This document shows, one piece after another, positions 13,201 to 25,200 of a stretch of DNA of 64,000 bases (its first letter is position 1; each line of letters starts with the position of its first letter). The DNA comes from Apostichopus japonicus (Eukaryota; Echinodermata; Holothuroidea; Aspidochirotida; Stichopodidae). Made by a program: the position numbers and the translations under genes. Location of the stretch: the NCBI RefSeq assembly GCF_037975245.1, contig NC_092577.1, positions 35,768,898 to 35,832,897 of the forward strand. The letters run 5' to 3'. The notes below the pieces were generated by a model, which was not told the origin of the DNA, did no database searches, and saw nothing but the letters and a program-made list of their open reading frames with translations.

Positions 13201-16200
13201 ATTATTAATATTAATACTATTATTATTATTTTTTATTTTTTTATTTTTCAGTTGACGATACCTTCAAAGCTGTCAAGGCTAAATGGAGGAAGGGAAAAGC
13301 AGAAGACAAATATGACATCATGGAGGAACTTGGCAAGTACGTACCAATGGCAGCTTGATTTCAAAGTTGGATTTGCATATCTGCATAAGTAATTATGATA
13401 ATCAGGTTCTTTGATAATGATTGGTTTGTAATACATTTGCATCACAGCTGGGCAAAATACAATCAGCATAAAACACACCTGTAAAGTTTCTTAGGGTATT
13501 TGAGGTTTTAAAAAAACTATCAATGCAGCCCTCTGCAATGTTGTAAAATCAGAGCAATGATTGTGAACATGATCTTCTATTTCTTCCAACTACTAAGGGG
13601 TCCGTTCGGTGTCGTCCACCGAGCCGTAGAGAGGTCCTCGGGCAGGAACTTTGCTGCTAAGTTTATCAACATAGAACCCAAAGACAAGGCTCTCCTGAAG
13701 GAAGAGATGGAGGTGATGGGATGCCTGCAACATCCTCGTCTCCAGAGACTCCACGATACCTTCGACCAGGATGACGATCAAGTCGTCCTCATTCTCGACC
13801 TGTAAGCATTTTAGCTTTAAAATTTAAAAAGAAAGGTAGACTTGCTAGCAAGCGTAACATATACCAGACTGTTCCCACATCTAGTTTGAAACTTTGTTTG
13901 AATCTGGACAGAATGTTTTTGAACCGACCAGAACTGGAACCCGCAATTATCCGAGACTATGTAGAGCTTCCCTCTCTGGTCAATGTCAGAGTCATCACTG
14001 GCAAGTAAATACTAGATGGAACTTAGGATAATTGGCAGAATAATGAGAAGATGGAAGGAGGGGGGAGGGGAGGGGGGTGGTGGAAAGGTGGACTTATTTT
14101 ACCTCTCTGTATTTTCAAGCCCTTTTCCAGCTACAATAGCAATGCCCTTTTCATCTTTCATTCCATCTTCATCTTTTTCTCTTTCCATCTATACAGTTTG
14201 AGCGGTGGTGATGCATTCCAGAGAGCCAGGGATCTTGGCTCACTCACCGAAGATGAAGTCCGTCTGTACACTAAGCAAGTTTGCGAGGGTCTGTTGCATA
14301 TACATAAGGAAGGCTACATGCATCTTAATATGAAGGTTCGTTACCTATGACACCTCTCTTTCAACTAATTAACTTATTTTCGTACAAACTCAGTATGCAT
14401 TGATACGATTTTACGATGTATTGATTTAAACACATGATGTTATGTAAAGAGAAACAGATAATTGTTAATTTGCAAAGATGTCATTGAAGATGGCCAATTC
14501 TGTCACCCAGACACATTGTTCACACTCAGTTTGGTGTATTTATACAATAGGAACGTTAATTCAAAATATTACAGTATTACCTTATTATCACTGAAATTAA
14601 GGCATAAATCGTTAGGGTATGTATCTCCATGAACAAAGGAGAAAACAGTTTCCAACCCATTTTCCCTTCACAAACAAGAAGGTCTCCTTATATGGTTATT
14701 TTCAAACAGACAATCTATATCGAGTGAAATAGGCCCAAGTTTTGTGAATAATTAAAATCTGTTATGTTAATGAATTGTACAGTGCGATACATATATGCAC
14801 CAAATCTTCAGATTCACTATCAAATGCTGCTCTGGGACACTAATAGCAGTAATTTGTCTCATTTTTCAATCCTTCATTTTTAGCCTCAAAATATCCTCTA
14901 TGAGACCAAGAAATCAGACTCCCTAAAGATCATCGACTTTGGTTTAGCTATCAAACTGGATCCCGATGAGAGAGCCAAGATTGTCCAAGCCAAGCCTGGC
15001 TACTCCGCCCCTGAGGTCCTCAATAACGATGCTGTGGGCTTTGGCACAGACATGTGGACCGTTGGTGTCATTGTGTACACACTGTAAGTGTAAATCTTGA
15101 ACAGGAAAACTATCTGTAAAAAAAAATACAAAAGAATTTCTCTTTTATAAGCATATAATTTATAATACATTTGGTTCTTAAGTCTAAATGCATATTGTGA
15201 TAATTTCACTTTGTATGAAAGAGATATTACTCAGTCAAAGTTTGTCTCAAGGTCACCAGAAAACCCCTTTGATAACAACATCTTCAAAATTTATATTAAT
15301 TGAACATTTTACAAAAATTTGAATAACATATTTGAAAGGTTCAAATCTTGAAAAGCAAAATTAAAAACAGGTTCTCTCTTTTGTAGGCTGATGACAATAT
15401 GACAAAAATCAAAATGTTTTCTTTTGAGGTAATCGTGTTAAATTAACAATTTCACATCATTTGTCGACAGGTTGAGTGGTATCCATCCATTCGAGGAGTC
15501 AGCTGACAAAATCAAGAGCTGTGATTGGAGCTTTGACCGAAGTGCTTTCCGTGACATCTCTGAGGACGCACAGGATTTCATCTCAAAACTTCTGGTGAAG
15601 AGCAAAGAGTAAGTCGCATTTTGATTTCTTGAGATGTCTTCGTCCATTTTCCGAACTACGATTTTGCGATCAATGTATATATTGGAGATCATTCATTGAT
15701 TTATTTATGATGCTATCAAACAATCAGACAATTTGAAATGACTAAATCTAATGTCTTGACAACTCAATGAAGCTAGAAGGTGCCTCATGGCACCAGACTT
15801 TTACAGCTAGTAACACAGCAAGGGTACAAGTGGAAGTGCTCTGGTAGTATGCTGAGTATGTGTACAAAGCTGTCGGTATGATTTTGAGTACTTTGCAAAG
15901 CCGAGTACTTAAAAAAGCTGTCAGTATGATTTCAAGTATTTTACAAAGCTGTCAGTATGATTTTGAGTACTTTACAAAGCTGTCAGTATGGTTTCGAGTA
16001 CTTTACAAAGCTGTCAGTATAGTTCTTTACTCTGCACTAGTTCACTAGATTTCCAAAATGGTCTGGTATGAGTACGAGTACAAGACCATGAGGGCCAGTA
16101 ATGGCATAAGCAAATATGCTAGAACTCAGGTACAGACCTGCTACAAGGCTATAAGACCACACAGCACACCAGGTGCCACCCTTACTACTTATGATCTAAG

Positions 16201-19200
16201 TTATGATTAATTTAATTGGTAGCTATAGAGATCTACTGAATATAAAACATTGAACTGGGCCTCCACTGTGATCAAATTATGGTGCTCACATTTCCACTTG
16301 AGATGGACACCATCACCCACCAAATTAGGTAGACACCATTTCACACAAGGTACACACCACCATCCCACAAGAGGTGGAGGTAGACACCATCACCCAAATG
16401 AGGTGTACACCATCACCCCACATGAGGTAGTCACCATCCCACAAGGTAGACACCATCATTCCACATGAGGTGTACACCATTACCCCACATGAGGTAGACA
16501 ACATCCCACACGAGGTAGACAACATCGCACAGAATGTAGACAACATTGCACATGAGGTGTACACCATCACCCCAAATGAGGTAGACACCATCCCACAGAA
16601 GGTAGACAACATCATTCCACATTATCTAGACCCCATCACACACGAGGTAGACACCACCATGCCAAACGTGACATTGCTTAATAAGAAATTGCCTTTGATA
16701 CCTCGCAATAATGTGATCTAAGTTTCCCTTTTCTCTCATTTTCTCTTTCATCAGTGATAGAATGGGAGCACATGATTGCCTTGATCATCCATGGCTGAAG
16801 GTTTGTTCCACAAATAATTTTTAACCATTGTTGACTTTATGGCCATCAAAACTAGCCAACCTTCTTAAATTTGCATATTGAGTTTGAATGTTTAATTTGG
16901 ATTGTTGTGTCATATGACACTATATGTACACCTTCCTTGCTCTAGTTTACCTCGCATTAGGAAATTATGAAGATTTCACTGTTGGAATAATCCGATATAT
17001 GACCTTGGTTCCCATTCACCAAAAAGTGTGTGAATAATAAATGGATTCTTAAAGCAGTGACCACCCAAAGATTTTTTTTAAACTTGCATGCTCTAAAATT
17101 TTGTATTGAAAAATGCAAATCTCTCATGATTGTTTTTATTAGCAGCCGATAGGGTTATGGTTTCAAAATTCTAGAAAATACCACTTTCTGTTCAATGTTA
17201 TATTTTACCGTGTCTCCTATTCTTTCAGGGCTCCAGCAAAAACTACAAAGCGCGTATCGATGTCGGTAGACACAAAGCTATGTGTGAATCTGAAGATTGG
17301 ATTGTAAGTGGTAGATGTTTCTATATCATTTTTATACATATACTATAAGCTAACATTCTGCATTCATGTATTTGCCTGGTGGTTTATGTCATGTTAATTG
17401 AGTAGAGTATAATGAATCATAATCAGTTTAACTCACGACCATCCAATACGTTCATAACCCTTTTAATCCTCTCCTCATTATCCTTCTCCTTGTAGGAGGG
17501 TGAAGCCACACTGCCCATTGGTCGTATCGCTGCTTATGGTGCACACAGGAGAAGGAGACCACTGCAAAGCGATGTTGTTATTTGTGAAGCACGTATTGGT
17601 AAGTTCACCTGATGGGAGGGGAGGTGTGGGGGGGGGGATGGTTGGGCTTCAGTGTGCTGTACTCAGTATCTTAGCCATGTTGTTATTTGTTAAGCAGGTA
17701 TTGGTAAGTTCACCTGATGGGAGGGGAGGTGTGGGGGGGGATGGTTGGGCTTCAGTGTGCTGTACTCAGTATCTTAGCGATGTTGTTATTGCGAAGCACG
17801 TATTGGTAAGTTCACCTGGAGGTAGGGGAGGGGGGAGGGGTGTTAGGGCTTCAGTGTGCTTTACGCAGTATCTTAGCGATGTTGTTATTTGTGAAGCACG
17901 TATTGGTAAGTTCACCTGGAGGTAGGGGAGGTGGGGAAGGGGTGTTAGGGCTTCAGTGTGCAGTACTCAGTATCTTAACGATGACATTATTTGTGAAGCA
18001 CGTATAGGTAAGTTCACCTGGAGGGAGGGGAGGTGGGGAAGGGTGTTAGGATATCACTGTGCTGTACTCAGTATCTTGCATCAATTCTTCTTTTGTTTCA
18101 TCTATTTTGCCTTATTGCGTAATTACTAAATGTTTGATCTAGCATTATAAGATTAATTTATACTCTGTTACCTATCATGATGTAAAATTAAAAGCCTAAA
18201 CAAATCATCACCAAGTGTTATCACGCATTCCATCCCTTAATTGTTCACACCATCAGTCATTTTCAATGATCTATGACACCCTTTTTCTTTTTTCTTGCTC
18301 CTTTAAAGACAAAAAGGATGCCAGACCGCGCTTCTTGAAGCGACCACATAACCTGGCTCAGATGGAAGACCGAGATATCAGCTTCCAGTGCCATGTAGCT
18401 GCTCCAGTAGATTCAGAAGTTACTTGGTGAGTGTTTAACTTCCCTGTGGTGCACTAATATGTGATTCTGCCTCTCAGTTCTTGCCCTACCTCTATCTTCC
18501 TCCAGCCTCCCCCACCCACCCCCACTCCCCCAATCATCTGTCAAACGCATAGTCAGTGGTGTCATTGTGGTAATTGTGCTGAAAAAACTAGTATTTGTTT
18601 TATTTATCATTTAGAAATCATTAATCCACCGTAAGACAACAGTCTTAAAAAACAAGTTGTATAGTCATGGAATTCTAAATGAAGAGAAAAGTTGACATTT
18701 AGCGAACATTCCAAATGTATCACATTGGAACAATGATATATGACAAGAATATAAAACTTAATGTTAAGAGCATTTAACAATGTGACATTGTAGACAACCT
18801 AATAAGATACACTTCCTTGAGTGTGGAAGGGTTTCAATCTGGTAAAAAATAGTTTACGTTCAAACAACCATATCTAGAGTTAGAGAGAAGATATTGAGAC
18901 TGGGTTTTGAACTATCACAGAAAAATAGTTTCTCTTCCATATAAGTTGTCAAAATTTCTGCTTCCAGAATTCTTTAAACTCTTATTCCTTTATTCCCCAT
19001 CTTTACCTTATCCTGATAGGAGGTGTAATGGTTTTTTGAGGGTTTGTAGTGTCACAGAATGAATTGCAATGATAGACGCTGAGGAACAGAAGGAAACGTT
19101 TTATTTCATTTTTCTTTATTCGCTAAGGTACCATAACGGTGAAGTTATCAGACAGAGTCTACGACACAGAATAGACTACGACAAAATCTTCCACAATTTA

Positions 19201-22200
19201 AACATCATGAGAGTATCGGAGGCCGACCAGGGAGAGTACACTGTAAAAGCAGTCAACCAGTATGGTGAAATGACACACACTATGAAAGTAGAAGTAGCAC
19301 GTGAGTACAGCTAGCAGTCAAAAGAAATGGACCACTATTACAACCAATCACAAAGCAGGATTTATCTGTCTGCCTTCTGTAATGATCTATCAGTGCTCAT
19401 TGGTACTTGCTGGTCTTGGAAATGGATTAAAAACATGTTGATGATTTGCATATTTGTATGACAATAAATAATCTTTGACTGAAAATTGGGAAAAGCACAA
19501 TTTTTTATCATGAAAAATTGTTCGAAGAAATCATGACTTTGAATCACATATTATTATGATTATTATTTTTAATTTTATTATTATTGATTAATTATTATTT
19601 GAGTTTATATCAATCTTCTACTTTCTTTTGCTACCTTACAGCTGATCCATTGAAGAGAAGAGTAAAGTTGAAACCAAAGTAAGTCAAGAATTTCAGATAT
19701 TTGTATGTGTGTGTGTGGATGACACAACCTTTCATTTAATCTTGTACTCTGCCATGGTCAGTTCATGAACAGGTCATTTGTCGGTTTGAGCTGACGGTGC
19801 AGAATAACTTGACCATCCAGACAATTTGAGCTTAGAGGTTTGTCCAAAATATGTCCATAAAACATTTTGATACAGTTTCCTTTACTTGAGGCAAATTTGC
19901 CATTCAGCTATACTTTCTGTTCTCTTCTTGAATGTTTCTTTCGTTGGGTTTGGGTCTATGGTGCAGTACGACCTAGACCATTCAGAAGCATTGCCACGGA
20001 GGTTGTCCCAACTTAGGAAAGGAAACTGGTTTGCTGCGGTTTAATGTAATATTGGACACTGTGATGGTCCTGACAGAACACAGCGTGATCTATAATATGT
20101 GGTTAATATTTAGTACATTGATATTGATATTATTATTTTTATTATTATTTAAACATTTCTAAAGCGCACATTTATATGTAAAACATAAGCTGTGGCACTG
20201 TACAAACTTAAAAGAGTAAAGGTAAAAAACTTAAAGAAAATTAAGAAACCATGTTAATCCATGTTTAACCATGATATTTGTATTAATATACTCTTAATAT
20301 GCCATTTAATAGTCTCGTTGACCTTCAGACAGATAATTTTAATTTGCAGATTTCCATCTAATTATTTAAGGGGTGTGGGGGGGGGACAATTTTTTGTGCA
20401 CCATTGGTAACTCAAAAGATACCTGAGATAAGGTTTTGGGTTTGTCTCTTGTTTCTAATAATTTTTATTGTGTTTTTATGTTACTTATTTGACCATCAAT
20501 GTTAATTTTTCGACCAGATATGTAGCAATGCCAATGCCTGAGAAACCAAGACACAGTCCAGAGTTTACCTTCCAGCTTAGATCCAGAGGAGTGCAAGAAG
20601 GAAGCCATGGCAAACTGAGTTGCATCGTACAAGCATATCCACCCGCTAAAGTTAGTCCTCGTTACCTTCACTTCAATCTAATGTTTTGTACATTGCTTGA
20701 GTTGCATCGTACAAGCATATCCACCCGCTAGTGTTAGTCATCGTTACCTTCACTTCAATCTAATGTTTTGTACATTGCTTGAGTTGCATCGTACAAGCAT
20801 ATCCACCCGCTAGTGTTAGTCATCGTTACCTTCACTTCAATCTAATGTTTTGTACATTGCTTGAGTTGCATCGTACAAGCATATCCACCCGCTAGTGTTA
20901 GTCATCGTTACCTTCACTTCAATCTAATGTTTTGTACATTGCTTGAGTTGCATCGTACAAGCATATCCACCCGCTAGTGTTAGTCATCGTTACCTTCACT
21001 TCAATCTAATGTTTTGTACATTGCTTGAGTTGCATCGTACAAGCATATCCACCCGCTAGTGTTAGTCATCGTTACCTTCACTTCAATCTAATGTTTTGTA
21101 CATTGCTTGAGTTGCATCGTACAAGCATATCCACCCGCTAGTGTTAGTCAACGTTACCTTCACTTCAATCTAATGTTTTGTACATTGCTTGAGTTGCATC
21201 GTACAAGCATATCCACCCGCTAGTGTTAGTCATCGTTACCTTCACTTCAATCTAATGTTTTGTACATTGCTTGAGTTGCATCGTACAAGCATATCCACCT
21301 GCTAAAGTTACCTTCACTTCAATCTAATGTTTTGTACATTACTTGAGTTGCATCGTACAAGCATATCCACCTGCTAAAGTTAGTCCTCATTACCTTCACT
21401 TCAATCTACTCAGAGTTATGGAGCCATTAATACCTTAAAAATAAAATATATTTGTCCAGTAGTGTTTTTTCTCATGGTTGTGTGCATTCTATCAAATTGC
21501 CAGAAACAAAATAGGGACAAAAATGTGTACATTAAAAGTATTATCAGATCTCTATGTGTTTGTCTAATAATATATGTTGTACTGACATAGTTGATAGTAC
21601 CATGAAGCATATTTGATTCAAAAAAGTTTCTGGAACAGAGTTATTTGATAGCAACTTCCCATAAATACACTAAGACAAAAGAAATGAATAATTAATTAAT
21701 ATTGAATCCGGTCACAAGGAATGGTTCATTTGTTGAAAAAGTTATTTCCTTGGCAATCAATGATGATTGGGCAAAATGTAATAAATGTATTTTAAAATGG
21801 ATGGAGAAATATTAAGAGTTTTGTGCATTCTAACTCTCCTAAGCTATTTATCTAGTAATGTGCTCTATTCAGCTGTGACAAACAGGCCAATCAACACTCA
21901 TGATTTACCTTGCCGGTATTTTTTGAAATTTCAATGTTCTCGTCTTTTGCTCGATTAACTCTTACCTTGTATCTTCTTTCAACGTTTGTTGGAAATTGGT
22001 TTCATTTTAAACTCTAAACTGACAGTGCTGGACCCAGTAGAGCAATTTGCAAAACTTTTATAAACACGATTAATTTGTCTTTATCTTAACCTTTGATACT
22101 TTGAGCTGCTTTCATTGGTCGACATCTTTCAGGTTAGGTGGCTCTTCAACGGTAACGAAGTGACTCGATCAGATCCCGACATGAAGTTAGAGTTCTCTTA

Positions 22201-25200
22201 CGGCATGGCTTCATTGGAGATAGACAGAGTGATGGGCGAACACTCGGGGAAGTACACCTGTATTGCTTACAACGAGGTCGGAGAGGCCACCACAGAGTGT
22301 ATGGTCCGGGTACAAGGTAACCATTTGCCTGCTGAGCTTGACGTTAACACTTTACAAGCACGACTGCGTATGTCTCGCATGGGCTTCCATCCACGAAGGC
22401 ATCTTTATTACTGAGGAGGGGGAGGGGAGGAGGAAGAGGTGGGAGTAGGAGGAGGGGGAGGGAGGATGACTCTTTCTCTCTCTCTCTATCTCTCTCTTCC
22501 TCTGAATCATAAAATCATATAAATATCATTTTCATCCATGCTCGTCTTAAATTTTAGAGTGAAAATAATGGCTTATTAATCATAGAATTGACTAGAAAGA
22601 ATCTCTTCTGCTGTTTTCTAATATTTGATTTTACTGCTGTATAGTATGTTTGTTTTCATGTACATAAAACATCAATTGATCAATGAATGTTCTTTAAACC
22701 AGCTTATCTTTTTTTTCATCTGGTCCACAATTTATCAAATTTCCTATTGCATATTACCCAAAATAAGATTTCAATGGTTTCAAACTAATTAGATTAATTA
22801 GATTTAATAAATAAGATTCCATTGATCCCGAACTAGCTAGGTTGCATCGTAGATCTTTGTACACAAATGATTTGGTGTTAAGCAGCTTTATGGATAATCT
22901 GAGAGCATATGCTAAATAAACATGGCTTAACACAAGTACACACATTGATGGCTCTAAAACAATGACATGAAATGACTAAAAGGAGGGGTTAAAAAGCCTC
23001 TGTACCTTTTGTTCTTTGATGTCAATAAACTGTAAAACACAATTTAAACTTAAGCTAAAAAGGTGATAATTTAAGTTAAATATGACGGGACTTCAAAGAC
23101 AAACATACATTGACTAGAAGACAAGAGTTGTTAAAAAGCTACTGTTGTCTTTGTTGTTTTATGTCAGTAATGTAGTAAAAAAATGTAATTTGACACTAGT
23201 GAAGGATAATTTTAGAAGTCAGCCCTTCTTCATATTCAGAACAAATATTAGCAAGCTCAAATCGTGACTGTATTTTTAAACTTTGACAATGTGTTTTGTT
23301 GATCCAAACAAAGTCTATTGTTTTTAAGAAAAATACAAATCCAGTATTTTGTCATCACTTTCCGTCCCCAGAATATGTGTTTTTTTCTTTCCCTTCATTT
23401 TACGTTCTTATAAGAATTTCATCTTTTTTTTTCTTGCTTTCATGCCTGCTGCCTGTGATTTAGTTTGCATTGGTTTTCCAGACTGCATGTTAAAACTTTA
23501 TTTCTGATTTGATTTTGTAATATAATTTCTTGAATCAGATTACTCTTCTTAAAGACAGGTCATATACTTAGAAATTTTATTTTGAATCCAAATTGCAGAG
23601 GTTATGACATAACTCTTATTTGTCAAGTTTCTCTAGAACTAAAGTGTACAAGATATTGAAAATGATATACTCTTTTCATAGCCCTTATTTTCCCATCCTC
23701 TGGAACCACTCTGTCCCACTCCCAATGGTCCCTACCCCCCCCTTGCCCACACACACACACATACTATGGGAAAAGATACCATTATGATGATGATTATTTT
23801 AGGATCACAGATATAAGTTTACATTTCTGTACAGGCATCTCTGTTTATTATTGGTTGGGATGGTTCTACATTTAATGCGATGCCTGGGTGGACAACTTTA
23901 TGGCAGCATATACCATTACTGTTATGGCAGCATATACCATTACTGTTATGGTAGCATATACCATTACCGTAACAGTATGATGGTTGTAAAGGGAAATAAT
24001 ACTTTTTGGCACATATGAAGCTATTTTATGTTTCACACTGTTGAGTCAACTCAATTGAGACATCCACACTTCCACAAAGTAATAGAGGGTTAAGCCACAG
24101 TAGTGAAAAAAAGGGGTACATTCGGTCAACCATGTCTCAAGTTTAATAGGGACAAGATATTAACATGTGGGGGGGGTGGGGGCTCCAAAAGAGGCATGGA
24201 ATATTTCTCTATTAAGGCTAACTATTTCTCTGCATGCTACTGGAATATCCCCGTACATGCATAGTTCCCCTTAATTAAGAAATAAAATAAATTGTTAAGT
24301 GTAGTTCTCAAATTTTGGACCCACCAGACCCCCACCCCTCAGCAATCCATCATTGCATTGAATACATAAAAGTTAGTTTGGTCTATGGATTTGATGTTAC
24401 AAAATTACTTTTTCTAACTAGAAAGGAGAGTAGCAAACGTAATTGAGATGGGGGGGAGGGGAGGGGGGTTGGATAAGGCAGGGGGTTATATTTGCTCAAT
24501 GCCATAATCGTATAAATGCTCTGAAGCACAAATTACTGCCGATATGTCTCCACAAACTGGTGATGTTTCTAGGATATTCTTGAATTTTTCATGATGACCG
24601 TTTTTTTAAAATAATCTAGCAGTTTGTTTTATATCTTTGGAACACAATTATTGTGTTAATTCAATAAAAATTGAGTTGAAAATCAATAATAATTTATAAT
24701 CTGACCGCATTGAGCATGGAGTTTGCATCCAATGGATTTCCTACTTACCGTTATGATTGTGTGTTCTTATTTTTGTGTGTGTGTTTTACTTCTTCTTTTT
24801 TGGCTTCATGAGTTTAATAAAGATAATATATTAACATGAATTGCAGTGTTTTTTCTTTTCCTTTTGTACATATACATAAGGTTTATTGTTAACTGATGCA
24901 ATGGATTGAAAATAAACAGCATGCTGTTTTGTCATGAAAGGTAATTTTACATATCAAATATTTCCTTAAAGGTAGTCTGTATAGGCCCCAAATTATAGCT
25001 CGCTATTAATGCTAGAAGTTTTAAAAAAGTACTTTCCTGGAGGTCTTTACTCTCTAAATTGTTCTCAGACATTCAAAACGAACACACAAGATGACTGAAT
25101 GTCCCATTGGGGAAAGTCTCCTCAAAGGTTTGTAATAAAAACAGTTTAAGAATTTTGACCAAAGGTGACCATATTTGAATATCTAGCATATTTGGGGCCA

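Noticed and set aside
13025-13255. Ile-rich open frame resembling a membrane protein
   Set aside because: Translation of an ATT microsatellite before an acceptor.
14330-14335. Whether the Asn in the catalytic loop is a base error or a wrong splice
   Set aside because: Considered, but the exon is in phase, the residue lies six bases from the junction, and no alternative acceptor or donor restores Asp. Kept as a finding, though a single-base error cannot be excluded here.
16325-16721. Open frames on both strands with Cys/Val or His/Thr repeats
   Set aside because: Artefacts of the CACCATC-type minisatellite.
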